This document shows positions 1 to 10,417 of a stretch of 64,000 bases of DNA, piece after piece. The DNA is from Ricordea florida (lineage: Eukaryota > Cnidaria > Anthozoa > Corallimorpharia > Ricordeidae). Below the pieces are notes generated by a model. It worked only from the letters and a program-made list of their open reading frames with translations, did no database searches and was not told where the DNA came from. The translations under genes and the position numbers were made by a program. Within the stretch, counting starts at the first letter, position 1, and each line of letters opens with the position of its first letter. The stretch lies in the NCBI GenBank assembly GCA_949710005.1, contig OX453278.1:3700001-3764000 (forward strand). Direction: 5' to 3'.

Positions 1-20
1 CGAGACACCCAGTAGGAGTC

Positions 21-1526
21 TTGGAATCTCACAATTATGAAAGCGAGACTGAAGACCACATCTGTTTTATTATAAGAAATGCAGTACCAAAAGCTGTAAC
101 ATTGTCTGAGGTAGAATCTGCAACAGCAACAGATCCAGTGCTACAAGCGGTTATGTCTGCAATGAAATCTGGTTGCTGGCATAAGGCGCCACCTGGTGTA
201 TCACTATCTGAGCTATCCCGCTATGAGCGAGTCAAGGAGCAGTTAACCTGCACTGACAGCTCTGTTTTGTTAAAATCCGATCGTTTAGTAGTTCCTGCTG
301 CGCAGCAAGAACGAATTGTTGACATCGCCCATGGAGGTCACTTGGGCATAGTTAAAACTAAGGCCCTCCTGCGAGAGAAGGTGTGGTTCCCATGCATGGA
401 CAAGATGGTTGAAACAAAGGTCAAGGCCTGTTTACCGTGCCAAGTTGTAACCCCAGTGTACGCTAGAGAGCCTGTTCAAGTATCAGCTCTTCCTGACAGC
501 CCTTTTGATGAAGTAAACATCGACTTTGCGCATGTTGAGGGTGAAACCCTACCTTTACTGGTTGATGATTATTCAAGGTTCCCGTTCGTAGAACCAGTGT
601 CGTCAACGTCCGCTAGTGCTGTCATACCTAAGTTAGATCAGCTATTTGCTACATTCGGAACTCCCAAGATTGTTAGATCAGACAGTGGTCCACCTTTCAG
701 CGGAGAAGAGTTTGCCAAGTTTGCTCATGCGCTTGGTTTCAAGCATCGCAAGGTAACCCCATTATGGCCTAGGGCCAACGGTGAGGTAGACAGATTCGTG
801 AAAACACTGAAGAAGTGTCTTAAAGCCGCTAAAGTGGAAGGAAGAAACTGGCGGAAGGAACTGCAAGCGATTCTGAGAAACTATCGCACCTCTCCTCATC
901 AAACCACTGGTGTTGCCCCAGCAGTATTGTTACTGAAACGTCCTGTGCGTAACAAGCTACCACAGACCAACTACGTTGACCCTGTGTCGGAGATTGTCCG
1001 CGAACGCGATTTCTCGCAGAAATCCAAGTTCAAGGCTCATGCTGACAGCAAGGTTTATGTGAAACCCAGCACTATATCACCCGGTGAAACCGTACTAGTG
1101 AAGAGACCATTTACTGCATCTAAAGGTGCAACTGTTTACGACCCTACCCCTTTGACTGTAATGGATAAGAAAGGCAGCATGATCACAGCTCAAAACGAGA
1201 ATCGCACGGTTACCAGAAATTCCTCTTTCTTTAAAACTCTGGACCAGTCAGTAATCAACCGTGATGATGATCCGTGCCATGACAGTGGTCTCAGCTCTCC
1301 AGCTGACATCAAACACCAACAAGAGCTGCCTGCTGCACGTACACGTGCTCATGCTTCTGACCCGTCTGCATCAAAACCTGTGAGCTCCCCTGGCGTGCAA
1401 GCTAATCCTACAAGTTCATTTAGCCCTATACCAGAGGGCCAAGCTGGTGCGTCTCACCCAGTTGGTCAACCATCATTGCGTAGATCTTCCAGGAAACGCG
1501 TTCCCCGCCAGATTCTTGATTTGTAG
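21..1526 (+). CDS. Ty3/gypsy integrase (C-terminal part of Pol)
   Basis: Retrotransposon integrase, the C-terminal part of a Pol polyprotein; it inserts element cDNA into the host genome. An HHCC zinc-binding module is visible (His104, His107, Cys137, Cys140), followed by an RNase-H-like core with the catalytic triad Asp168 (in IDFA), Asp221 (in SDSGPPF) and Glu255 (in NGEVDR). The D-to-E spacing of 33 residues fits D,D35E integrases. A basic, Ser/Pro-rich tail ends in a TAG stop. The frame is open for 501 codons without a stop, which suggests a fairly young insertion. Protease, reverse transcriptase and RNase H would lie before base 1, so the first Met is only the first one in the window and not a real start. 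A purine run and an LTR follow downstream, as expected. Confidence 0.93.
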   Translation: MESHNYESETEDHICFIIRNAVPKAVTLSEVESATATDPVLQAVMSAMKSGCWHKAPPGVSLSELSRYERVKEQLTCTDSSVLLKSDRLVVPAAQQERIVDIAHGGHLGIVKTKALLREKVWFPCMDKMVETKVKACLPCQVVTPVYAREPVQVSALPDSPFDEVNIDFAHVEGETLPLLVDDYSRFPFVEPVSSTSASAVIPKLDQLFATFGTPKIVRSDSGPPFSGEEFAKFAHALGFKHRKVTPLWPRANGEVDRFVKTLKKCLKAAKVEGRNWRKELQAILRNYRTSPHQTTGVAPAVLLLKRPVRNKLPQTNYVDPVSEIVRERDFSQKSKFKAHADSKVYVKPSTISPGETVLVKRPFTASKGATVYDPTPLTVMDKKGSMITAQNENRTVTRNSSFFKTLDQSVINRDDDPCHDSGLSSPADIKHQQELPAARTRAHASDPSASKPVSSPGVQANPTSSFSPIPEGQAGASHPVGQPSLRRSSRKRVPRQILDL

Positions 1527-1718
1527 GCCTAGATTCTTAGTGAACTGTGAACTCTGAACTATGACAGTATAGTTTGTTAAGTAAAAATGCTGTCGCCTGT
1601 ACAAAAAACGTCTGTTTCTGTTGGACTTTGATTCTAGTCAGTAGTCATAGTTTCATGGACACTAATTAATTGAAGTTTATTTTATTTCTTTCCATATTAT
1701 TCTAGAGAGTTACCCACT

Positions 1719-1731
1719 AGGGGGAAAGAGA
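1719..1731 (+). promoter_or_regulatory. Polypurine tract
   Basis: Uninterrupted purine run AGGGGGAAAGAGA immediately before the TG that opens the LTR. This is the usual position for the primer of plus-strand synthesis in LTR retrotransposons. Confidence 0.8.
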
Positions 1732-1909
1732 TGTAATGTTCATATAAACCGGAAGTTATTGATACCGGATGTTTACTGGGAACTATGGGATATAGGTAGC
1801 AAAAACGATCATGGCGTCCACCGATGCTGTAACACGTCTTCTTACAACAGTTTATTAAATCGTTGTTAATCGTTTGCATCCTGTTTTAAAATCCATTCAA
1901 AACATCACA
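1732..1909 (+). repeat. 3' LTR of the gypsy element (178 bp)
   Basis: Starts TGTAATGTT and ends AACATCACA, a terminal inverted repeat with one mismatch that gives the canonical TG...CA boundary. It abuts the polypurine tract on the left and the interrupted LINE frame on the right. No second LTR is in the window to compare for dating. Confidence 0.85.
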
Positions 1910-3063
1910 ATATGGATAAGAAATTTTTCTCTTGTGGAGTTTTTCTTGACTTGAAGAATGCCTTTGATACAGTTGACCACTCAATATTACTTTATAAACT
2001 GGACCATTACGGAATTAGAGGTGTAGTTTATTCTTGGTTTACTTCCTATTTATGCGGCCGTTTTCAATCGACACAAATTGAATGTAGAGTTTCAGAGAAA
2101 AGAAGAGTGACTTGTGGTGTCCCACAGGGCTCCGTACTTGGCCCATTGTTGTTTCTGCTGTATGTTAATGTATTTATAACGCCTCTACAAAAATTAAATT
2201 TCATTTGTTTGCCGATGACACCAATCTTTTGTATGGCGACAAAAATCTTAAGTCCTTAGAAACTATAGTGACAGCAGAGTTGTCAAAGGTTTGGGATTGG
2301 TTAAATGCAAATAAACTAACGCTTAATGTTAAAAAATCAAACGTTATTTTTCACCCAAAAGGACGAAGAGTTAATCATCAAGTTAAAATAAAATTAACAG
2401 ACAACAATACTAACCCTTCTACTTATCTTGAACAGAAAGTATATGTAAAATATTTGGGAATTTTGATTGATAGTCACCTCACGTGGAAACCACATATTGA
2501 CTATGTCACTACCAAAATTAGTAGAACCATCGGCGTCATTGTAAGATTAAGGCATTTTGTTCCCAGAGTATTCTCCTTTATAGATCCTTAGTCTTTCCGT
2601 ATTTGTCTTATGGTCTTATAGCGTGGGGTCAAGCTTCTAAATCAATTTTATATACAAGATTTTGATGCTACAGAAACGTGTTATACGCCTTGTTTATTTC
2701 CTCCCGTACAGAGAGCATTCTCTTCCTTTCTTTGTGTCATCTAATATTCTACCAATTGAGCTACTCTACTTTGAAACATTCTCTGTCTTCATGCATGATG
2801 TTTCAAATAATACTGCACCGGAAAACCTCTGCGACGCTTTTACTCGCTCCAGACAAATACACTCGCACAACACCAGATCAGCCGCTGCTGGAAATTTTTA
2901 TGTTAAACCGTCTCGTTTAAATCTCATGCGGAATTCTGTTGCTAGATTTGGAACTGTCCTGTGGAATTCTCTGAGTACTGCTACACGTGAACTTACTCGC
3001 AAGCAGTTTAAGAGAAAAATCCATTGTACAATTATGAATATCATCGCTGCTGAGGATAATTAG
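1910..3063 (+). pseudogene. LINE reverse transcriptase, interrupted (LINE copy 1)
   Basis: Non-LTR retrotransposon reverse transcriptase lacking its 5' half, because the gypsy element cuts in just before palm motif A (FLDLKNAFDTVDHSILL). The RT core motif GVPQGSVLGPLLF is visible. A frameshift near 2190-2205 separates it from the catalytic FADD box (expected YADD/FADD). After it come the thumb (NKLTLNVKKS, YLGILIDSHLTWK) and a second break near 2570-2660, then the C-terminal tail ending in TAG at 3061-3063. The tail (HNTRSA..., WNSL) matches the style of CR1/Jockey-like cnidarian LINEs. The third LINE copy in this window (43475-44566, minus) is clearly related. The copy is not functional. Clade assignment is inference from motif style. 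Confidence 0.88.
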
Positions 3064-3156
3064 CAATTATTCCACGAAATCGAGTCGTATATGAGCTAAT
3101 CGCGTAGCGCCGAGTTGGCTATAGCTCGTATACGACGAGATTGAGTGGAATAATTG
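3064..3156. repeat. Imperfect palindrome, 93 bp
   Basis: CAATTATTCCAC at 3064-3075 is the exact reverse complement of GTGGAATAATTG at 3145-3156. Inner arms around TCGTATATGAGCTA and TAGCTCGTATACGA also pair. It sits directly after the LINE stop codon and directly before a TIR element, so it is either a separate fold-back MITE or the hairpin end of that element. Confidence 0.75.
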
Positions 3157-3160
3157 TTTT

Positions 3161-3735
3161 ATTATATCTCTAAACCCTTACTTATGAGACACTGGAATTA
3201 GTTTGTACGACAAGAATTGACTTTGTTATTGTTTTTGAACAGAACCATGTTGTTGCCGAGCCGACATAGTGTAGAGCCGATGTGTAAAAATGTTTCAAAC
3301 ACGAGTCCGGCTCGTTTTTAAACATCTCTTTAATGTACTTGTCAATTTTTTTTCGAGTTAGCAAATTAGTTTAAGAATTTTGAAGTGGAAAAAGTAGGCA
3401 GAAATAAAATAAAAACTCAGTTTACGGGCTTCACAGATCTTTCAAAATGGCGGCTGTTTGTAAGAGTTTCACTTTCGTTCGTAATAAACAATTTCGCAAT
3501 ATAATTTGCCCACTTACCGTCGAATAATTTCATCCCATACTTATTTGCTTCGGTAGTATTTCTTTGGTGTATGATTTTGAAGCTTGACTTGAATTTCTCC
3601 CAGTCTAATTCAAGAAATCATCCCTCCATGATGGCCGTTTTCCGTGCCAATGGTATATGAGCTGATATACCATGAGTAGGGAACCAATCAGAGCGCGCGT
3701 TTGCTCATATACAAGGGTTGCAGATATAATAATTA
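3161..3735. mobile_element. MITE with about 28-bp imperfect TIRs
   Basis: The left end (from ATTATATCTCTAAACCCTTA, 3161) matches the reverse complement of the right end (ATTATATCTGCAACCCTTGT, ending about 3731) with a few mismatches. The subterminal right part contains CCAATCAGAGCGCGCG. The interior has a YY1-like AAAATGGCGGC (3444) and no coding capacity. It splits the 3' UTR of LINE copy 1. No transposase family can be assigned. Confidence 0.6.
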
Positions 3736-3739
3736 CATA

Positions 3740-4084
3740 GATTCGGCATCTCTTGTTCAAGAAACACGTGGTTTATGACATGTCACGTCCTGTCTTAACT
3801 GCTCCTTATTCCTGAAATAGCTAATTTTGTATGTTTATTTGTTTATTTAATCATGTGTTGTATTAACCTTTTTATTTATAACGTGTTATTGACTCTTTAA
3901 TAAATAAATCGTTGTCACTGCCCGCCGCGATTAGCCTGTGCTATTTGCGGGTAGTGTCCATTCTGTATTTTAAGGTCGCCATTTCAGTTATCTTTCTGTT
4001 TCTTTGTTTAGATTAGGTATTTTTCAATCATTGTAGACCACTTAAATGTGAAATAAAGTTGTTGTTGTTAAAGTTGTTGTTGTA
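3740..4084 (+). other. 3' UTR and microsatellite tail of LINE copy 1
   Basis: Non-coding A/T-rich sequence ending in AATAAAG and a (GTT)n tail (about 4056-4084). A stem-loop at 3920-3953 (CCCGC...GCGGG) resembles the one in the 3' UTR of the related LINE copy 3 (43539-43572 on the other strand). This indicates that this stretch is the continuation of LINE copy 1 after the MITE insertion. Confidence 0.6.
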
Positions 4085-4131
4085 GCTGTATCTTTGCCAA
4101 GCCAAAAAATCCTGTACCTTAGGAATAAAAG

Positions 4132-4372
4132 AGTGAAGCCATTTATTCCATCCCTTGCAACGATTGTAATCAGGAATACATCGGGCAGACAAAACGTCAA
4201 TTTGGTACCCGTTTAAAAGAACATCAAATGCTTCTTTCAAAATACGAGAACTCTGTCTTAGCGGGACGCGCGTGCCTACCCACCATGCCATCAGGTGGGA
4301 TAATTGTCGAATTGTCACTAACGGCCGCTATTATTAAAGACGTTGCTTAGAAGCTCTCGCCCACGTTCCATT
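4132..4372 (+). pseudogene. Penelope-like element, GIY-YIG endonuclease relic
   Basis: Short C-terminal fragment of a Penelope-like retroelement, whose GIY-YIG nuclease nicks target DNA. The forward frame from 4132 reads a CxxC pair (IPCNDCNQ), then EYIGQT, then KRQFGTRLKEHQ. This is the Cys-containing linker and the GIY-YIG core with its catalytic Arg, as in Penelope-like proteins. A frameshift near 4275 moves the downstream part (WDNCRIVTNGRYY, then RRCLEALAH) to another frame, which also has a stop. No reverse transcriptase survives. The fragment is bounded on the right by a SINE. It is too short and broken to stand out as an open frame, and the call rests on the motif order. Confidence 0.72.
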
Positions 4373-4603
4373 GTTTAACGTCCCACGAAGTTATTTTGCG
4401 AAGGGTTGTGAGACGGGACCTATGGGTTATCGTCCTTATCCAAGAAGGCTAGAAAGTCTAACGATTTTATAGATATCATTGCAAAGGCAACGCTTTATCC
4501 TTAGTTTTTAAAGACTCTGATTGATGGTCCTGCCCAGGTTGAAATCCACGACCTCCCGCAAGATAGTCCCTTACTCTACCAACGGAACTAACCGGTCAAT
4601 GAA
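4373..4603 (-). mobile_element. tRNA-derived SINE (minus strand)
   Basis: Read on the minus strand, the head near 4600 has a tRNA-like A box region (GTTGGTAGAGTAAGGGAC) and a B box-like GGATTTCAACC. A tRNA-unrelated body follows with GTCCCGTCTCACAACCC and GGGACGTTAAA. It abuts the Penelope-like relic. Confidence 0.65.
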
Positions 4604-4663
4604 CGTGTTACGTTCCGTTGTACCGTCGTGATAAGCAAGAGCTCCCCCTGTAGAAGGCACAAG

Positions 4664-4840
4664 TGTAATAAATGGACCCAAGCGTAATAAAGGTCCCATC
4701 TGTAATAACTTTTGGACCCAAGCGTAATAAAGGTCCCATCAGTAATAACTTTTGGACCCAAGCGTAATAAAGGTCCCATCTGTAATAACATTTGGGCACA
4801 AGCGTAATAAAGTTCACATCTGTAATGAACTTACATAATG
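4664..4840. repeat. About 40-bp tandem repeat, 4-5 copies
   Basis: Unit built from AAGCGTAATAAAGGTCCCAT and CTGTAATAACTTTTGGACCC. The three central copies are nearly identical and the outer ones diverged. The recurring GTAATAA core resembles the short motif arrays at the ends of the fold-back transposon at 14365-16055. Confidence 0.85.
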
Positions 4841-4860
4841 AGACATGTCCACAATAGTAC

Positions 4861-7800
4861 ATCTATTAAATAGATTTAGGCAAACCTAAAAGCGGAGCTC
4901 CTCACACAGTCCCTCCAAAAATGCTTGAAAACTTGTAGAAAGAACTCAGCTTTATGCTTATGTCCCTCCAAAAACGCTTGAAAACTTGTAGGAAGAACAT
5001 TTTTCCTCCAAAACCGCTATGAATAATCCGTTTCTTCAGCAAAACATTGTAGACTGCTGTAGACTGCTGGCTGTACTGTAGGTTGTGTAGCCGCGGCAAG
5101 CCGCGAAAAGCGCGCGAAAAACAAAGCCTCGTTTCGGTTTAAGACCTTCTAAATATCCCGGATGACTATGGCCGCCATGTTGGGGCAACATCGTCGTCGT
5201 CGCTAGGCAAGAGTCAAAACTCTGTCTCAGAATGCTACAAGAGGCAGTTTGGGTTGGAAACCACTTAGAGTGACTGTATTGGTTTAAGAAGGCCAAAGGG
5301 AAATTTTGTCACCACCAGGCATTATTTGCATTTAATAAATTTTTGCCTTGCCGCTTCTAGCTTCATTACTTAGTTTTTTTCTTGCTTTATTGTGTCGAAT
5401 TTTTATACCAGTAGGAATTGTTGGTTGGCCAGCCACTGAATGCTTGTAATATCCCCAATCACGTGTAGAATTCGTCTTGTTTAACAACATTTTTTTGTGT
5501 GATAACCCCAACGTTTGTTCCGTGGAATTTCAGGCCAGCGTGCATTCTTTTCTTCTTTATTGAAGCTGGATTTGATGTGAGTAATTCTAACCATGTGGTT
5601 CATTTCGATTGTGTAAAACTCATTGCTATAATTATTTTACTCCTGTCATGTTTGTAGATTTTTTTTTTCTTGTGCCCTGTTTCTTGTCTACACACAGGCC
5701 AGGGACTTTCATTTCTTTACGCTTACGTGTCAATTTTTACAGATTTTTTTGCAGCGTTAAGAACATAAATACATGCATGAAAATCATGCGCAATTAAAGA
5801 ATATTTACAATTTCTGTGATTGCTATTCTTCGAACAAGCAATTTACGACCAAATAAGCGCGCCTCACTGACTTTATTTACGAATTATCTATAGCCTCAAC
5901 AATTGAACACTCTCTTCAGATATAATGACTTGCCCAAATCAGCCAGTGTGTACGTGCTTGGAAAACTTTATCGTTCGTTTGAAACAATTCCAATTTTACT
6001 GTGTTTTTTTGTTATCTGTCATAGGCGGCCAGACGCCCTTTTTCCTCTCTACCCATTGAGTTCCTCAAACTCGGCTCGTTCTGTTTTTTTTTTTTTTGTG
6101 CCTTAATAACGCTCTTGTAGTAGGTGGCTCTCAAAATAACATCCTTGTTTAATCAATTCATTTCGCCATTCTTCGCCAGAAGTCAACTAGTCTCTTTTTC
6201 TTTATGGCCCCACAGTTGTTTACTGAAAAGGTTCAAAACCTTGGCTAACTTCCGAACATAAACCTTCCTTCGCCGTGTTCGAATCGCATTTTTAAACGAT
6301 TACTCGCTCGAATCCTGCGTTATTTTGGAGCTTTCTATGCGGAAACGGCAGATAACATTAAAACGGAACTACGAAGACCCGTTTCCTCTAAGTAGTGTTA
6401 CGAAGCCACAAATTAAAGCCATTGTACATGAGTCTTAAAGACGCTATCCACGTCACAACATTTCCTGTAATCTAGCTTTAAACTGAACCGTTGATCCATT
6501 GTTTTAGTTTAATCAAACTGAACACGGAATCAAATTCAGTTAAACTTCCTTCGTTCATCCTAAGGCAAGTTCTTATCGCCAAATGATTTTGCCACGCAAG
6601 CTAAATAAGTGCTGTAAGCAAGTGGCATTTATCCTGATGGCAACTTCCCAGATAGTCGTTGCCAAAAAAAGTGTATTCCTCTCTACTTTTTCCGTTTGAA
6701 ATATAAAAATATACGACGGAATAAATTAAAGCCATCATGTATTTGTGCAGCACTTCCGCGTTGGTTTGTTTTCCTTTCAGTTCACATTTACCTTAAAGTT
6801 AATGAAGCAATGTTAAAAGATATTAGAATTAGCTGGAATTTGAAACAGGACTACGTTACACTGAGCTTTTAAGCCATTGCTTCTGCTGGCCTTTCATCAA
6901 TTAATGCAACGATCAAACAGTTACAATCGCAGAAAAGTTTTACATCGTCACTGTGTTATAATGTTTCCAGAGTTATTTCGTTTCTCTCCGTGGGTTGAAA
7001 TTTCCCTATGGGCTTCTCTCTAAAGAATGATGAAATCCTTCCAGAAAATATAAGAATTGTAAAACTCGAAAGTGAGAGAAGAATTGGTCGGAGTTGTAAT
7101 AATTCCGGAAGGCCATAGAGGTTTGAGTGAGCTTATTCCTACTTATCTGGTATAACATCAGGGTTACAGAAACATACTTGGTGAAATCGTCTTTTACGCC
7201 CCCGTAATGGCGTCGTTTAGTTTCTAAATAAATTTAGGATAGGACAATATTTAGTAAATGGGGGACATGAAAGAAATCGTTTTCCGCGTATTACATGTGA
7301 CTCCAGGTTATCATGGAAACAAACAGTTTTGCATGGTTTCACTAGCATTCTATTTTTGTTACTTTTCCACTAGTGTTGCACCAATCTAATTGCTTTGACT
7401 TTTTAACAGCTCTGAGTGTGTGAGACCAGAGAACTATAAACTTAACCATTACGCTGTGGCTATATGGCCGGTAACCGGTCAACGTGTTAAAAACACTAAA
7501 TGGCCGGCAGTCCGATATTTTTTTGAAAAATTATCAAATCGAAGAATTCCAGCTAATCCAAACCATCGTATGTAGATTAGGAAATGGCAAGCGATCCTGA
7601 AATGATTTATAGATCTTAAGTCGAGCGTTTGGTTTATGCTGGGCTCAGAATACGAAACCCATGTTTTGCCACACTTCGAATTTTTGTCATGTCGGCTGAA
7701 CCAGTAAATGTAGACAATTTATTTTCACGCTAGATGAAATTTCGTTTTTCGCACCTTATGATGGGCTGAATTTTCTCTAGAGGAAAGAAAATGATCACCG

Positions 7801-10340
7801 AAAAAAAACATCCCGACTCAAATAGAAATGGCTGTTTGAGTTTTGCAATAAAATGACGTATCATAGCTTGTCAAGCGTCTTGGCTTTAGTTTTATCCGAA
7901 GTAAAAAACGTCTGCAGAGCTGAACAAACAATGTGCTTATGCAATCGCCAAGGTGTCGACGGATGTTCTGCTAAAATAAAAAGCACTTAAATGGGCCACT
8001 TCCTTTCCATTAGCAAATAGCAAATGTATTTTGTTTTTCAGTCTGCAGTGAACAAGATTGCTTGCATATTATTATAATATTTGGTACATAGTGTAAAATA
8101 GCTGTTTCCTCGATATGAATTAGTCGTTTGTGGTGCATGGTGTGTTATAGTTATTTTCTAAATATGGATTTCAATAGTGGTTTTGTTTGAAAAAGCGCCA
8201 CTTGTTTTGACATAGATGTCAGCTGCCTTTGCTCCTAGACGGTTGTTTTAAAAAGCTGTTGACCAATCAGATGGTTCCTTGTAAGATGGATGATTGACAC
8301 GAGAAATTGATCACATCCTGTGTGCTGCTACTTTAACCTTGTGAAAATAGGACTCTATCCGTTCGCTAAGAAGCTTTCTACGGATTAAATGATGCAGCCT
8401 TGCTGGAGTCTTACCCCCTTTGAGGCATAAAACATTGGAATGAAAGCGCAGCAGGACTCTGCATGTGTCGATAGTTAGAACAGTGCACCTTTTGTCTGTT
8501 TTTCTCCATTAAATCCAAGAACTAGAACGAACAGTTACCAGGTTAGACCTGTTAAACTTTTTGCTTATAACTCGAGGCATTGTGAAATATTAAAATACGT
8601 GTTTGTTCACTGGAAACTGTTGTTTCGGTATAATGTGATTGTGGTTGTGATATTGCAAATATTAAATCGACATCTTGACATTGACAAATTAATTTATTTT
8701 CTCAGTTTTCTAGTTTGACGAAAGTGTTTATTTCCTGTTAAATGCTCTGCTTCTCTTTGGTTTTAGTCATGTTTTCGCTTTATTTTTCGCTTTATTAATT
8801 GCGCGTTGACCGTAGCTTCATAATCAGATTCGTTTCAGGAATCCGTTCTCTAAAACGATGAGCTTTATTGGGTTCTGCGCAATTGTTCTGAAGCTTGCTT
8901 TGCAGGGCAGCTGCGCTCGAACCGATGAGCTGTTTAAAGATTTATGTATGACTCTTTCGGTTCCTCAATGCAAATTGCAAAGAGTCGTACAACTATAAAC
9001 AAGTACTAATAGGAAACGTTTACTGACATTTAAGCCCTTTCGCTTGCGAAATTGCAAAACGTCGGAGACTACTATTGTGAAAATATTATTGAACAACCGC
9101 TCTCGCATTAAAATACCTTTCCCCATCATGGTTTTACTTTGTTTGTAGGAAAAACTAAAAACACGACATTCTGAGGTAAACTTCGACTCATCCCTAAGAA
9201 AATTCTACGTATTCAGTAGCAAAAGAAAATTCTTAAGGTCACAGAACGGAACAGCACAGAACAGTGCGTGCCCATATCAGTTTTAGGTAACAGCACATCT
9301 CCGCTGAAACAGCCATAACGAAATTTAAATGGTTAAAAGAAACGGTACAATATAAAGACATTTTTCCAGATCTCTCCGTACAAAAACCAACACCGCGTAT
9401 AATTATAAATTGCAAAAAGATATCAGAGTTCTATTTTGATAGGTCTGTGGTTTGCACAAATCTATTCACAGATCATGTTTTTTATGAAAACATTTGAACG
9501 CGAGAACCGTGTTTACGATCGATGGTTTTGAAGCTCTAGGCTAAGAGCCAAAAGCAGACCCCGCTTGTTTTCTTCTCCCAGTCTTAAATATGTTTGTATC
9601 TATTTCCTTTAGAATACAGGGAACCTATTTTGATTTCGTTGTGTGATATCGTTAGCATTCTTAGTTAAAGATGAGATGACAAGCCAATTTTCATTGATTC
9701 ACGAAGTGGTGATCCATTTCATTTTCTTGTCGAAAAAAAACTTGCGTTTTAGTTCCTTTATAACTATTTCGTGTAATGGTGCCATTTGCTTTGCCTTAAA
9801 TGTTCTTGGCTTTGAGGAACCTGAATTTGTGTGTGGTTTCCCCCTTTCACGGCAGGTGTTAAGGTCGATTCATTAGTGATTAACAAACTGTCTGCGAAAG
9901 CTAAGTGGATGCGTGGAGGCCGACGCATGTCACTATTACAATTGATTGTAGTCTGGGTGAAATAAAAGCAATTTCACACTGGCATGTTTCACCTTGAGCA
10001 GCTTTACTTGTTGTGAGAATACCAGCTATCAAGAGTTTTCCGGCTTTCGTCTGTTTCTTTCTTTTTTTTTTTTCGTAAAGATGACGTTTTTCCTGTCACT
10101 GCAAAGTCCTCCGACTCTAATCTTTAAATCTACTCGGGTTTCGGTAAGCTAATAGCAGATAGTCAGATTTTGAGCGCTTCCAGGGCTCGAATCTGCGCCG
10201 CGGCTTAAATGCCAGTTTCATCGTTTTAGATGCTAAATTTGGCGCCTCATACATCTACAACGGATGGCACAAGGATTCAACACAAATTGACGTGAAAACC
10301 GAAACTGAGGACTCGACTTTCTTTAATTCTGCTTAGCTTC
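4861..10340. other. Long gene-free stretch
   Basis: A/T-rich sequence in which no protein motif, splice-supported exon or RNA gene was recognised. It contains a 37-bp direct repeat with 54-bp period (4911-5001, core CCCTCCAAAAA...GCTTGAAAACTTGTAG). A CpG-rich patch with a YY1-like ACATGGCGGCC on the minus strand lies near 5170-5185. The open frames here are short and look random. Confidence 0.6.
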
Positions 10341-10373
10341 ATCTTACGTGGGTGTTTCCATTCATAGTCCATT

Positions 10374-10383
10374 TATATAAAAG
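10374..10383 (+). promoter_or_regulatory. TATA-box-like element upstream of the GPCR
   Basis: TATATAAAAG lies 35 bp before the GPCR start codon. If it is used with normal spacing, transcription would begin about 10-15 nt before the ATG, giving a very short leader. A chance match in A/T-rich DNA, or an upstream non-coding exon, cannot be excluded. Confidence 0.4.
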
Positions 10384-10417
10384 GGCCCCTAAGACTAAAA
10401 TCTCGAGGAATTGAACG

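Larger units (their letters stand above)
1..1909 (+). mobile_element. 3' part of a Ty3/gypsy LTR retrotransposon
   Basis: The integrase frame, a short 3' UTR (1527-1718), a polypurine tract (1719-1731) and the 3' LTR (1732-1909) lie in canonical order. The 5' end is outside the window. Sequence resumes at 1910 inside a LINE reverse transcriptase frame, so the element integrated into that LINE. The 5' flank is missing, so the target-site duplication cannot be verified. Confidence 0.88.

Noticed and set aside
4588-4862. Two overlapping minus-strand frames with repeated YYRWDLYYAW words
   Set aside because: They are translations of the 40-bp tandem repeat.
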